Shown piece after piece: positions 46,509 to 59,128 of a DNA stretch of 64,000 bases (position 1 is its first letter; every line of letters starts with the position of its first letter). A program made the translations under genes and the position numbers. Under the pieces are notes generated by a model. It did not search any database. It was not told the origin of the DNA and was given only the letters and a program-made list of their open reading frames with translations. The stretch covers positions 19,980,185-20,044,184 of the forward strand of contig CM019216.1 in assembly GCA_009741485.1 (NCBI GenBank), read 5' to 3'. Origin of the DNA: Malurus cyaneus samueli. Lineage: Eukaryota; Chordata; Aves; Passeriformes; Maluridae.

Positions 46509-49500
46509 TTTTAAATATTGCTTAATTCATCTTTGTCTTACCCATTTCAAATTTCTGGTTTTGTGTTTCTTAATGCATATAATATATTAATAAAGTAATA
46601 CATGAAGGATTCATCATCTGACAACTGACTGTAACCATAATTCATTTGACTTCTTAGAGGAGACATTCAAATGCACTTTGGCCAAGTAACAGAAGGAAGA
46701 TCAAAGTATCACATATTTGATAGATGAATGTGCAAAAAAAAAAAAGAAAAAAAATCTATGTTGATGCATTATGTGGTTATAGAGATAACCACAGAGGGAA
46801 GACATCCCAGTAACAACACCTGGTAAGAAAAAAAACAAATCCAGCACTTGTGGGTTATGTTGATGTCTGTGGGGAAATTCGACTTCAATTCCAAATAATT
46901 ATTTATATTTTTTGTAAAAAACTGGATGACAACAATCTTCCCTTTGCTAATCAGTGAGTATTTCATCTCAATCAAGGCAGGGGTGGAAGATAACTTAGTT
47001 TATATGAATGCTCTGTGTATGTACCTGCCTATTTTCAACTGTTGTCCATTTTACTCTGTTTCAATCCACCCACTGAAACAGGAAGCTAGTTCAGCACACT
47101 GAAAGGAGTATTGTGACACAAAAAAATCAAATGAAATTAAACTCTGAGTCACAAAAAAAGAGTTACCAGATGTCACCCTACACCTAGACACTACAGGGTG
47201 CCCCTTAACTACTTTTTAAATGTACCGTGTTGTGTCAGTGTGTTGCACACCATATGGTAAGCATTACTTTTAACAAAACTTCTTCACATCTTTTGTTTTG
47301 CATCACAACTTTAATGTTATTTTAATGTATTTCTCTTGTGGATGAATAAACTGTTTTTGGTTTGGTTTGTTTTATTTTTTTTTTCCTAAAGAGTTTGTTA
47401 TGTTTAGACACTACAGTTCATTCTATTTTTGTAAAGTGAATTTAAGACTTGATTCAAATACCAGTGAAATCAATGTGTTCCCACAATATTTCATAGAATG
47501 TAGCAGATAAAGTCCTAGAAAATTAACTTTAAATGTTTTTCAAGGAAACGCGTTTACCGTAGGCTATGCGATACAAAAAATTTCCAAAGCTATATCTCTA
47601 TTCTAAGACCAAAGGGTTGAATCATATTTTAATTTCATATCTATTCAGACTTCCTGGAAAATGAAATTATTATCATATTAAAGTTCCTTTAAAGTCTGAG
47701 CTGAGTTTTGCATTCAGAGTGACCGCTTGCTTCCAAAGAGTATCTTTAGAAAATTGGTAATGAAAATTGGCATTTGCTTACTCAATAGATCATAGTATTA
47801 AACTCATTACATTATTTATTTACTGAAATAATGAGACCATCTGGTCCAGATCTCTACCCAAGTGAGATTATTTCTATCCAACTATTTTTTGCAATATAGA
47901 CTTAAAATGTCTCAGGAGACAAATCTTGTTTTAGAAAATATTCTATAGCATCACACATGGATAGAAAAAAATATTTTCAGGTGTTCAATCACAATTTTGC
48001 TATTTTTTTTATTTTCATACTACTAGTAAAATCTATGTTCACTAAAAGTCCTTTCATCAGTTTCTTACAATTGTCCTCTTTCTAATATTTGTTGCCATTT
48101 ATTAATTCTCAGTTGTTTTTGTCCATCAGCCAGTCATTCTTAAGTTTTTCCCTTACTACATGTGTCTGTCACTCTACTGATTTGTTCCTAGCCAAATGTA
48201 TAGTTTTCAATGTAGCATCTTCCTGAACAAGATGCAAAATTTCACTTATTTTTTGCACTAATCCAATGCACTCTGTTTTCATATATACACATCTAAGGTG
48301 GAATTTTAAAAAAGGAGATTTTTGTAGTAAGGGACTGTGATTTCTGAAAGGCTTTTGAGGTTACAGTAGACCAATTTAATTTTTGTAGGTTGAAATTCTA
48401 TAGCAAGAAGATTCATTGTGTCAAGTTAACAGGACAATGAATAGGGAAATTATTATATTTCCTTCCCATATCTGGCATTGCTGAAACAGGAACTTTAATG
48501 TTCTGTACAAGTCTAATGACAGCATTCTTTTAAAATAAAGTTGGCAAAGAGAAGAGGGAAAAAAAAGTCACAGAAGTGATTTAGACTGAGGAAAATCCAT
48601 TAAAATTTGAGTTTTAAACTTGCAATATGCTAATTTTCCAGAAGAAGATCACTGTGATTTGATATTCCCTCAAAGAGGAAACATTGATTTGCTTAATCAG
48701 ACAGAGAAAGGCATGCTGAACACCAGCAGATGAACATCAAATTGATATTTTCAACTTTGTGTTATGCTTCCATTTTTAACTCAGTGTGAATCAAATTAAA
48801 AATACAGTGGGATAACTGGATTTTATACTTTTCAAAGTCTCCATATATGAGGATTGCCACTTTCTGAGCGCTGGCAAACTCTGTGCAGGAATATCTGGAT
48901 TAAAAGCTGTGCTGTAAAGGTGGTGAGCCTGGGCTCTGTGAACACCTCGTGCCTTTGGTGGCTGGCCCTCAGTCATCAGGGATTTCAGCCTGGTACAGAA
49001 TCCACAAAGACAGAGCTGCTGCTAGCAGTGGGTCTGGATCTGACAACAGAGGAGGAGAACATATTTTTTTTAGCGCAAATGATAGCTAACTGACACAACA
49101 AAGTCATAAAAGTACTTTTTGGGTTGGTGCAACTACATAGAGGTCTCTTTCATACATCTCCTCTGTTACTGAAACCCAAATTAGCTAGAGACAGCTCAGG
49201 TATGACTTCCCATCACCTCTCTGTCTGCAGTCTAGACATATCTTCTGCTTCAGTAGTGAAAGTCGTGGCAGAGGACTGGATCCAGAATTCCCACACGCTG
49301 CTAATTATGGCTGTGAAAGTGGTTGCAGCTTTTTTAATTGTAAGCTTGGCTGAAAATGAAGGGACTGTCAATTGCTTGTTTATCTTGAGAGTAAGAAAGC
49401 AAGATTACATGAATACTAACTACAGGGTAACAGCAAAGAGAAGGCTGTGTGGCTTACATAAGATGAAAAGCAATGGAGTCTGAAGGTTATTTCTCTGTTC

Positions 49501-50097
49501 AGAAGCTCAGACTCTGGAACTGTACTGTGAGCTACAGAGTTGCTGTAAGAAAGCTAAATCTTACCTTAGCTGTTATTTGAAATATTTCAATTTATATGAC
49601 AATTCTCAATCAATTTTCTCTATTATACAACAGTCTAGTTAACTTTTAGCTTTGGGTTATTTTACAAGACCAGAAAGAGTCAAATTGACTTCAGATGAGA
49701 TGGGAAGAAACCAAGGGATTTTTGTTCTAGTCCTCTGTCTATCTCTTTGATCCACAGTTGTCCCTGTATGAATCATAGTCAAATATTCAGTCTTTGTCTA
49801 ACAGGTCAATTTCTTTTCTCTAAATTAGGCTGTATTACAAGGAAGCACCATACATCTCTGCCACTCCTGCTGTAAAGCTGTCTAATCTTCTGCCTCCAGA
49901 TGCACACCATCCCTGCTCTTTAGCTTGAAAAATACTTTGTACTAAATATGTCTTTCAAAATGACAAACTATTTTTAATTTGTCCTGCTATTACAGTGGGT
50001 TGCCCCAGGGAACATATGGCTGCTGCCATCTGTAGGATGCCCTGAGGAGTTCAGTGGTGCGTTTCAAAGGGTCTGATGTGAACTGCAGAAAATTGCA
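46509..50097. other. 3.6 kb of unique noncoding DNA
   Basis: No gene recognised. An open frame of about 119 codons near 49124-49483 shows no domain, and overlapping frames of similar length exist. A short A-rich run lies at about 46735-46754. Confidence 0.5.
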
Positions 50098-50123
50098 CAG
50101 AATCACAGAATGGTTGGGGTTGC
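50098..50123 (-). mobile_element. CR1 3'-terminal scrap
   Basis: 'cagaatcacagaatggttgg' is the complement of a CR1 3' end, but the body beyond about 50123 is not recognisable as CR1. It is either extremely short or diverged. Confidence 0.5.
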
Positions 50124-50312
50124 CCCTTAATTCTGACCCATAAGCTCTCAGCTCATTCTTCATCCATGCCCAGGCAGAGATTGGTGCATTCCTCTTAACA
50201 GAGCCACCCATTATGAGAACTTGGCTCTTTTCATGTTCTCCTCCATGATATGGGGCTGGACACTGAAGCAGAGCCTGTTTTTGTGGGCCACAGGGCCAAG
50301 GTGCCTCGATTT

Positions 50313-50575
50313 GTTCAGACTGGAGAAAAGGATGCTTAGGGTGAACCTTATCTCCTTCTACCTACCTTTTTTTTTTTCCTACCTTTCCACCTGAAATATG
50401 GTTGTAGCAAAGTGGAGTTCGGTGCTTTTTCCCAGGTTAACATGTCACAGAATGACAGGAAGTGTCCTCAAGTTACACTAGGGGAGGTTTAAGCTGGATT
50501 TTAAGAAAAATTTCTTTATTTAAAGGGTTGTCAAGCTTTGGAACATCTTACTCAGGGACTTTTTCTCCAAGAGTA
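50313..50575 (+). mobile_element. CR1 LINE fragment
   Basis: Plus-strand blocks are 'ttcagactggagaaaaggat', 'gttgtagcaaagtggagttc', 'acagaatgacaggaagtgtc', 'ggggaggtttaagctggatt' and 'taaagggttgtcaagctttg'. They match the distal CR1 ORF2 consensus ('LEKRRLRGDLI', 'NRRNGLKLRQGRFRLDIRK.FFTERVVK.WN'). A T-rich insertion lies near 50369-50379. It is truncated at both ends. Confidence 0.85.
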
Positions 50576-50659
50576 GGTTTTGGGCACTTGCTGAACATAC
50601 TGCCTGAAGTGAAGAGTCCTTCCTTACCAGCTTCATCTGTATGAGCTGCATCAGACATA

Positions 50660-50710
50660 AAACCATAGAATCATTTTGGTCTGAAAAAACCTCACAGATC
50701 ATCAACCCCA
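50660..50710 (-). mobile_element. CR1 3'-terminal fragment, about 50 bp
   Basis: 'aaccatagaatcattttggt' and 'cctcacagatcatcaacccc' are the complement of a CR1 3' end. It is tail-to-tail with the fragment at 50313-50575, so two separate insertions are implied. Confidence 0.75.
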
Positions 50711-50741
50711 GACCTATCTTGGACCTATCTTGGACCTATCT
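50711..50741 (+). repeat. 11-bp tandem repeat, about 2.8 copies
   Basis: GACCTATCTTG repeated with no mismatches, immediately at the truncated end of the CR1 scrap at 50660-50710. Confidence 0.92.
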
Positions 50742-51577
50742 CAGGACTTTCTCTGTAGAAACATTGGTTTTAATTGAAGCAGACCTTTTTCATCCCTGGG
50801 TGAACAAAATTCCTTAGACAAAACAATTCAAGAATTATGGAAATGTGGTAAACATTTCTAATATATCCAAAGCAAGGAAAAATTAAAATTCTTCTAGGAA
50901 GTAAGAATCCAGAAGGTGCTAAGATGAAAGAAATCAACACATACAGGTCTTGCTGTGTATTCGTTTAATTCCAATTACTTCCTTTCTTCCTTCCTTCCTC
51001 AAGAAAGGGTAGGTGAATCTGAGATTAGTGATTTATTAACTCCTGCATCTACAAACCTGAAATAATTCATTGAGTCTAAGGGATTTACATCTGAGTATAG
51101 TTAAAAACAAAATATTTAAAGGTGGAATAAACTGTGAAATCAACTCACATGTGTGAGTTGCACATAATTTAGTCAAAATAGGCAACCACACAGTGCATGT
51201 TAAAAATGTACATGGTAATTCCTTTTCAGACAGTAAAGAAGATAAATGGCTTTCAGCAAGAGCATTAACTTTGCAAATTAGTTTCCATTATGAAATTTGC
51301 CTATACACAAACATAATTTTCATTTAAAAAATTCTTTTTGTTGGTGAAATTTCCTACTGTTTAAGTTTCCAAATGATCTATTTAATTCTTCCTGTTCTTC
51401 AGTCTCTCTGGAAGCTCAATAGCATACTAAAAGACAGAGTAAAATAAGAGTCCCATTTTATGAAAATGCGTTAAAGTTCTAAATAATTTATTTTATTTTC
51501 TCTCTCTTTGCTACACTTTTGTGACATTAACTACTGCAGCCTACTAATCTCTTTCTCTTAAAATTATAGTTTAAAAT
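50742..51577. other. Noncoding DNA, no gene seen
   Basis: Unique sequence containing a short CTTC run (about 50981-51000) and a perfect 18-bp palindrome, AACTCACATGTGTGAGTT, at 51142-51159. Confidence 0.55.
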
Positions 51578-51828
51578 CAGAGAATCATGGAATGATTTGT
51601 GAAGGGATCTGAAAGAGTTTCCAGTTCCAATTCCTCTGCCATGGGCAGGGTCACCTTCCACCAGACCAGGTTGCTCAAAGACCCATCCAACCTGAGCTTT
51701 AACACTTCCAGGGTTGGGGCATCCACATCTCCCTTGGGCTGTTCCAGTGCCTCATCACCCTCACAGTAAATATTTTTTTCCTAATATCTGATATGATCCT
51801 GCCCTGTTTAAGCTTAAAGCCATTGCCC
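51578..51828 (-). mobile_element. CR1 LINE, 3' half, split by insertion
   Basis: The 3' terminus (complement of 'gagaatcatggaatg') is at the left end, followed by 'cctctgccatgggcagggtc', 'ccatccaacctgagctttaa' and 'ctgttccagtgcctcatcac'. Sequence identity stops at 'aaagccattgccc', and the continuation resumes at 52376. Together the two pieces make one truncated CR1 of about 515 bp. Confidence 0.92.
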
Positions 51829-52375
51829 TGTTGAGGAACATGTGGTGCAGGTAGCTCCACTTCCAAGCTGCAGTTAGAGACGCAGACTGAGCTCTAGGTG
51901 GGAGCCCAGGGACAAGAGGCCATGAACTGCCAGCCCTTTGCATTACAAAGGGTACAAAAGCTGGTGACCACGTGAATGGACAGAGAAAAACACAGCAGGA
52001 GCTGAGGACTCATGGGGGTGAAAAAGGAGACTTGGGATGAAAAGCAAGACTTGTGTAGGGCCAGCCTGTGAGGTTATGAACGCCCAGGGACCCCTTTGGT
52101 GAGGATTCTCCTCAGAGGCACCAACTCCAGCTATTTCTGTGTTACTACAACATGAATAAATGACTTTATGGAACAAGACATGTGAGAATATGCTGTGGGA
52201 AACGCGGAGACAAACCAGTAAGGAAATTAGATCTGTGTGTGAGTGGGGTGTGTAGGGAGTCAAAGGCTCACTGGAACCACCTGCAGTGAAGAGGCTTTGA
52301 TGCCAGCAGTGAGGTCCCTGGTGCTGCGTGACTCCAGTCAGCCTTGTGAGTGAGGCTGGGAAGTTTTCCTTAACA
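51829..52375 (+). mobile_element. Probable solo LTR (endogenous retrovirus) inside a CR1
   Basis: A 547-bp segment interrupts a CR1 exactly where an uninterrupted copy in this window (near 11391) runs on. It starts TGTTGAGG and ends CCTTAACA, giving the TGTT...AACA termini of retroviral LTRs. It carries an AATAAA signal at 52155-52160 and a weak TATA-like TACAAAAG near 51953. Flanking 4-6 bp show only a degraded target duplication (GCCC versus CCAC). There is no internal viral gene, so if retroviral it is a solo LTR left by recombination. I do not recognise the family. The boundaries come from the CR1 interruption and the termini. Confidence 0.62.
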
Positions 52376-52641
52376 CCACCTCATCCTATCATTACATGCC
52401 CTCATGGAACGTCTCCAGGTTTCTTGCAGCCCCCTCTTTAGGTGCTGGAAGGTGATTTGAGGTCTCTGCAGACTTTTCTTGTCCAGGCTGAACAACCCCA
52501 AGGGTCTCAGCCTGGCTTCCTCTGGACTCACTCCAAGGATCCCCATCCCTCGTGTTGCTGGTCCATGCAATTCTTCGGGTGGGGTCTCATGAGAGTGGAG
52601 CAGAGGGAGACGGTCACCTCCATCAGCCTCTTGGCTTTCCA
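52376..52641 (-). mobile_element. CR1 LINE, 5' part of the split copy
   Basis: It continues the CR1 from 51578-51828: 'cctatcattacatgccctca', 'tgcagccccctctttaggtg', 'gtccaggctgaacaacccca', 'gggtggggtctcatgagagt' and 'cagagggagacggtcacctc', each in the expected order. A further small deletion seems present between the 'ggtctcagcctggcttcctc' and 'gggtggggtctcatgagagt' blocks. It is 5'-truncated at about 52641. Confidence 0.92.
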
Positions 52642-53049
52642 AAGCTTATAACCTCCACCTTACTGACTAGGGAATTAATGTCAAAATTCCAGCATCTGAT
52701 AGGTTATAGACAAGTATTTCAAGTGTAATAGATCATGGAGCCTGATCTATTGGTCCTTACCTACATTATGTTGTGACATGATTGCCATTCTTGTTTTCAG
52801 AAATATTTGCCCTTAGAGAATTTCACCAAAAAATGCTGTTTCAATAAAGAATGTTTCTGAGAAAATTTGTCACCTACATTACTTACAAGTGAAATGGGAG
52901 ATGTAACCCCAGTTATAACTCAAATTGCTTGTTTTTAGCATATCTAAATTCCAATATATATCATGTTACAACAGTTTCACTTGGTCCTAGTCATAAATAT
53001 ATTCTGCTTATTTTTATGTCACTAGTGCTTTATTCTATTTTATAAACCA

Positions 53050-53059
53050 NNNNNNNNNN
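53050..53059. other. Assembly gap, ten Ns
   Basis: Ten unknown bases. A fixed ten-N run usually marks a gap of unknown or minimal estimated size, so distances across it are not reliable. Confidence 0.95.
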
Positions 53060-55017
53060 TCTTCATGAGTTTTGGAGAACAAGCAAAAAAATCCATTAAC
53101 CTTCAAAATAATTGATGTGTTTTCCAGGTTACTGATTTATTAAGACACTTTGTGCACCTGTTCCAATCATTAGTGATATATTGTTCCACTGTAAGCACTC
53201 ATTCCATCTTAGTTAAAAAATATTATTTGGTTGGATTGATTATTATTTGCAAAAGCTTACTAAATTAGGATCTGTTACCTTTTTTTACTATGCATTTAAA
53301 AATATTTGAAGCAATAAATTGTGAATATAAATTTGCCTGTAGATATTGAACAAAACAGTTTTCATGTGCAAACATCTGCACATGAAGGTCTCCAGTGTAA
53401 TACTGAAGATCTTGAGTCACTGTAAAAAACATCAGCCTAGAAATTTCATCTAATCATAAACAGTTCTCTCCAAAAAAAATCATTTATCACGCTTCGATGA
53501 GCTTGTATACTGAAGTCATACTCTTAAACAACCAGAAATTTAGGACTCTGCAAGGAAACCACCAGACAAATGTTCAAATAAAGTTTTCTGGAAACTGGCA
53601 ACCATTATATCTTTACAGTTCCTTTAATACATGCACTGATATCAGTGATGCTACTAACTGTCGAGAAGGACCAGACACTGAAAATTTCCTTTTAACATGC
53701 TAGTAGTCAAAATGAAGCAGTTCTAAATTGCCTTCTCAGTGAAATAAGTATCACAACACACCCACCAACTGCCAAGAAGTAATTTTTTATTCTGAGTAAA
53801 TAAAGTTCAAGTTTGCCTGACTGTCTAAAGTCTGGAACTGTCCGAATCAACAGAAATGCCTCTATCAAATAAAGAAAAAGAAGATTTCCATTTTGCATGC
53901 AATTTTCAAGGTGAATTAGGAGTTAAGTTATGAGACTGTTCTGCATGGAGCCTGATCTACCATCTACTGATCCTGTGAATCTACATAATGCAGGGTCCGA
54001 CAGAAGATTAGTTTAGGACCTAAAACTTCTACTACAGTGTTGGGTACTTATCAGAGAAGGCCCAGTGTTTTGCATGTTCCTGTCCTGTCCCAGAGCCAGC
54101 TCTGAGTGGAGACTGTGTAATGACAATAATGTTATTTTTTTTTCAACACTGTGATTTGCTTCTACAGTTACCCAAAGAATAGAAGTTGGAGTTATAGCAG
54201 GAAATTGGTTTGTTGTATCGTAGCTGTCAGTGTCAGGGAGTAGTATTCAGATAATGTTTCCTAACTTTGGGACTTTCACGTACATAAAGAGGCATTCCAC
54301 TTCAATCTGTCATATTTGTCAATCTGACAAGGAAACAAGTTTGTCAGAATACCCTCAAATCACTTTGATACAAGCCAAGATTTAAAAGAAGCATCTTTAA
54401 TCTACCAAATCAGGATGAAATTGTGGTTTGCAAAAGAAGACATGAAAACTCAATTATAGATTTTGCTTACCCGTTGCCTTAATCTTCACCTTCTCAAGCA
54501 CTGAACTACTTTTGGCAGTTTTGAGTTCACATTTCTTGTTTTTTTCAAGATGTATTGAGAAATCTACTCCTCTCCCGACTCACACCTGAATTATCTCACT
54601 TTGAATTTTACTTCTCCTTCATAAGAAATGGAAACAGCTTTCTGTGCCAGGAAAACAAGAGCATCTCATGGCAGAATAACAACCTACATCCATCTTCTCA
54701 TCCTTTCTTCATGTATGAATCTGTTTGCAACCATGGTTTTAGACTGTTGACCGCCTTCTGTGTCCTCCCACTCCCTGCTCCCCGATGTATCCAGTACCCT
54801 TCAAATCAAAATGAACATTCATGTTCTGTGATAAAACACTCCCATTGGCTCTAGGAATGGCTCATCTTTTCTTTAAAGCACATATAAAGCACAAAGAAAA
54901 CCAGGGGTCTACACATGAAAGCCTTGAGCATGTAAACATTGCTGTGTTCAGACACAGAATACTTAATTTATGGTGGCCATTTCATTTGTTTCTTAAATTT
55001 TAATGTTTTTTTTTTTC

Positions 55018-55049
55018 TATTTATTTATTTCATTATTTATTTATTTAAA
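55018..55049 (+). repeat. (TTTA)n microsatellite
   Basis: Imperfect TTTA/TTCA tetranucleotide units following a T run. Confidence 0.85.
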
Positions 55050-58000
55050 TAGATAGGAATCTGTTACCAAGATTTAAGGAAATTGTTTAAAAACAAATAT
55101 ATAGCACTTTGTCTCCTGTGTTCTTCTGATCAACAACTCTCAGTAGTTCTAAAGATGCACAAATTCTGTGCCAAGATGTCCAATTTTTTGGTCTTTTTTT
55201 TTTCTGAGAGTCCTCTCTTACAAAAACTAATCCTCTGCTCCTGAGTGTGCTCCCTACTTTTTGGGTCTCTGCCTGCGAAGCCCATCCTCAGCTCCCTGAT
55301 CTTTTCTCAGTCCATTCCGCAAAGTCTCTCTCAAACCATAGCTCTGTAAGCACTTTGAACTTCTACCTTGACACTGAGGTTTCCTGCAAACTGATACATC
55401 CACATGGTAAATTGATAACAAGCAACAGATATGTGTATATACACACCTTTTGCTGCTGCCACATTGTATGAGAAATTTTAAATTCATGCTTTTATTCTTA
55501 GATTACTCAGACTTCTTTTACTGTATTTGCAGAGTTCATTTATGACTTTTAGCATCAAGTCTTTCTTGTCAGAAAGGAAGTTGTCGTCCCACACAATCTA
55601 TGCTTTCTCTCAGTTTGGGCAATTCTTCCTCACAATCTTTGTGGGAATTAAAAATACATATTCTGTGGATCCCAAGCAGCCTGAGGCAAGTGCTAGCATC
55701 TCTAGGTGTGTTCAATATCTGAGCTTCATTGCAGCTAGCTGGGTTTTGTGATGAAAGCCTTTTGGATGTGATATGTGTGCTTGATTTACAGTGCCTCTCT
55801 CCCAGATTCAAAGATCATTGAATTCATCAGCATCCTAGCAGACACATGGAGAGATTTTGGATTTCTTCTTTTGACATATGTGCCTGATTTCTGTTTAAGT
55901 TGTATTTTAAGCTCCTATGTGTTCTTTGGTCTTAAGTCCTGTACCAAAACTGACAGAAGGAATCTCTAATTAATTTGTGAAGTACATAGAAACCTTCTGA
56001 ATCTCACTCCAGGCTCTTTTAAAAAAGCTTTTTTCCCTCCTCAAAATCAAACATTTCTAAAGAAAGGTTTGCAGAAACTTTTTTGAGTGGCCACACAATT
56101 CCACTTTGTGCATTTATTTTGTCTCTGCTGTCTCCTCTCTGCTGTGGTTATTGTACAAGCCTCTAAAACTCCACTGGCAGGTGTCTGCTTCCAATTTTAA
56201 GAAGTCAAACTCTTCAATCTCTAATGCCTGAAGGCAAAAATAAAATCACTGAACAGCTTATCCAAGAACTACTTTTTGCTGAGACAGCTCCCCTTGTTGT
56301 CTGTTCCAGACAGAAACTCAGGAACTGGTATTGTAATTCATTTAATAAAACAATGAACTTTGGTTTTCCTGTCAGCAGGGAAAATAAAAGGGCTTTTTTT
56401 TTTTTTTTTCTTTTGCTAACGTCATCTGGATAAATTTCATTTGCCAAAAATCTTCACCTGTGATCAAAAGCCGAGAGTAGTGTTATATTTTTGCTTCCAA
56501 AGCAAAGTTTTGTGTATTAGATAATACATGAGAGAGTACTGTAAGTCTCCCATGAATCAGAAAGCTACTCAAGGTATTTGCTAAATGGATGAATGTACAT
56601 ATAAAGCCAAAAATATAGGATTTTCTGGGACAGTTCTGGCAAAGAGATGCTCAGTTAAAGTGGTGAAACCAATTCAGAGCATTCTTTAGGACAGATTCTC
56701 CACAAAAACTCTCTTAAAACCAGTTTCTATCTTCATTTTTTTTTTCTGGAAAATGATCTTTTTGCTTTTCTGGCACTTTGAAGGCTCTGCATATATTGGT
56801 TTAAGCCCTTAATTTGTTTAATGGTATTCTGTCTTCTACAGGAAGACATTCTTGAGATAGAAACCACCTATTTTGTTGGTGTAATGTATGTGCTTAATAC
56901 TGTAGTATTCAATTCATAAGCTCCACTAAAGAGAAGAAAAGCAGTAGAAAAGAGAAAAAACAGTTTAAGCTGGAGTTCTCTCTGTCCACACTTATGCTGA
57001 GAACAGGGAAAAGCAATTCAGCCACAAGGGCCCAGAGACATCCAGAATTCAGCTGTGACAGTTCATATTCCTGAACCTCCAAAGGAAATTCTCGCTCTGG
57101 ACACTTTGCCAGGCAGAATGAATGCACACATCCTCCAAGAACTGAGTCAATCTGAGCATAGATGAGTCAGGAAATTATAAATATAGGCATTAAGGATCTC
57201 CTGAAGGACTCTGGCTGTCTTGAAGTGAGACTGAACTATATTTCCTGTCCCAATGTTGGTATCATTTGGACACAAACTCACACTTTGCTGCTCTCACCTA
57301 AATCTGAGGATCAGCCAGCTATTAACTCAAAACCTGCTCTGGTGCTCGCTGTGAAGGCTCCTCACTGTTCACTCACTGGCAGGGTTGTGAAGTGTTTATA
57401 AACGAGCTGAGAAGCTGCAATTCTCCTCCAGCTCTGCCAGCTCCAGGAGATACTCACTGTGTATCGTGGTTATCCCTCCCAGACTGAGAAACCATCTCTG
57501 AAAGGAGATCTGAGGTGAGAAAGCTACATAAATTCAGGAAAATAAAACAAGGCTGAAAAATGTCCAAATGCTGTACTTGAGTAGGTCTAGCAGCCACATG
57601 GGAAAGATTATGTACATATCTGTTTTGTTTGTAAGTTAATATTAATATTCAACCAATCAAACCAATCAAATCATATCAACCCAAATTTTACTCATTTTTG
57701 TATTTTTGTGTTAAGTAAACAACTTGTTTTTCTAAGAGAGCAGTAGACAATTGGCAGGGGAATTATTCATACCTAAATTTCAGACACAGATCAGCATGCA
57801 GGCATGGTTGTGTGAATGCACATATGTTTCACTTTTAGCTGCACAAGATGATCCATGAGGAATCCCCAGCAGAGATAGTTCCATCCTGTACCTCAGGAGA
57901 AACAGGACAATAATTTGCCAGTTTCCTGAGCCTCAGCAAATCTGCATGTTCTGAGGTTTAGCAACTGCCTCAGTGGGGTCCCCAAATTCCCAGTGGTCTC

Positions 58001-58591
58001 TAGAGCTGATGCAATAGAAATAATATTGCTGTGAAAAGTGTCACCCGGAGGTGCCAATGTTTCATCTCAAATTCTTGAAGAAGCTGCTACTGTCATTCTC
58101 ACTTGTTTGAATGATAGAAGTTTCTCTTACAAGGAAATATGATTTGAAACGTAGTGGAGAAATATGGTGCTTCTTCTTGGGAAAGCAAAGCTGAGAGTCT
58201 AAGGCTGGAAAATATTTCTTCAGTTCCATATAAAGACAACTGGGCTTTTGGCTATCTTGGTCAACAGAACAGGAAACAAAATGGACATGCAGACAATTCT
58301 CAAAGTGTGAATTGTTCTATTTTTTTCAGCTTGAACTCTAGCAGTTTGTTTTTCTGAGGTATTACTAATCAGGGAATCTGTATCAGGACCTGCAGGAAAA
58401 AAAGCCAAGATGCTGTCTGTGCCTCTAAGGAAAGAAGGGAACAAAGGATGTAAGACCAGAGAAATGTTTCTGTGACAGTGGGCAGAGAAGAGGTTACTCA
58501 GAGGGAATTCTAGGAACTGCAGCAGAGTTATTAGGATCAGCTGAGAGAAAACTGAATTAAATGGTTGGCTTGAACTGAACAGGTCTGAAAG

Positions 58592-58670
58592 GATTATTAT
58601 TATTATTATTATTAATTATTATTATTATTATTATCATTATTATCATTATTATCATTATTATCATTATTTT
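58592..58670 (+). repeat. (ATT)n / (ATTATC)n compound microsatellite
   Basis: About fourteen ATT units, with one irregular AATT, grade into about four ATTATC hexamers. A single T-to-C change in a trinucleotide run appears to have spread as a longer-period unit. Likely polymorphic. Confidence 0.93.
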
Positions 58671-59111
58671 AATTGAAGACACCTGATATATATTTCTCCA
58701 GCCTGGAAGCTATCACACATCCCAGTGCCAAAGTTCATTTGTATCTACATTTATTTCTTCATAGATGGTAGCAGCTCTCATTTAATTTGCCATATGTATA
58801 AGTCACATTCACATGATGTATTTTGTGCAGTGACCATAGGGATTGCAAAGAGGCCCTGAGAAGGAACTGGGTGTGGAGTTCATTCATTCCCTCAACACAC
58901 AGATGAAGGCCATGCCATAAATGCATGTGGAGTGAGGTTTCACAGGCATTTTTGGCCCAGGTGAGGAAGCAGGGAGCTCATTGATATCTCTGTTTCATAT
59001 CACCGAATAAGACTTTTATTAACTCCAGTTGATAAAGTGACAGACTATAAAGCTGCCAATCTTCATTTTGCACAAAGAAGTGTTTTACTTGGGAATGTGA
59101 CATTTTTAGGT

Positions 59112-59128
59112 GCCACCAGATGTCACTA
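59112..59128 (+). promoter_or_regulatory. CTCF-like core motif (weak)
   Basis: GCCACCAGATGTCACTA resembles the CTCF core (CCACnAGrkGGCrCTA type) but carries T where the second G of the GGC core is expected. It lies in a mixed-complexity stretch. No binding can be claimed from sequence. Confidence 0.22.

Noticed and set aside
47165..47180. Second CTCF-like ACCAGATGTCACCCT
   Set aside because: It lacks the upstream CC and the GGC core, so it is too far from the motif.
49124..49483. 119-codon plus-strand open frame
   Set aside because: No known domain, and neighbouring frames on both strands are of similar length.
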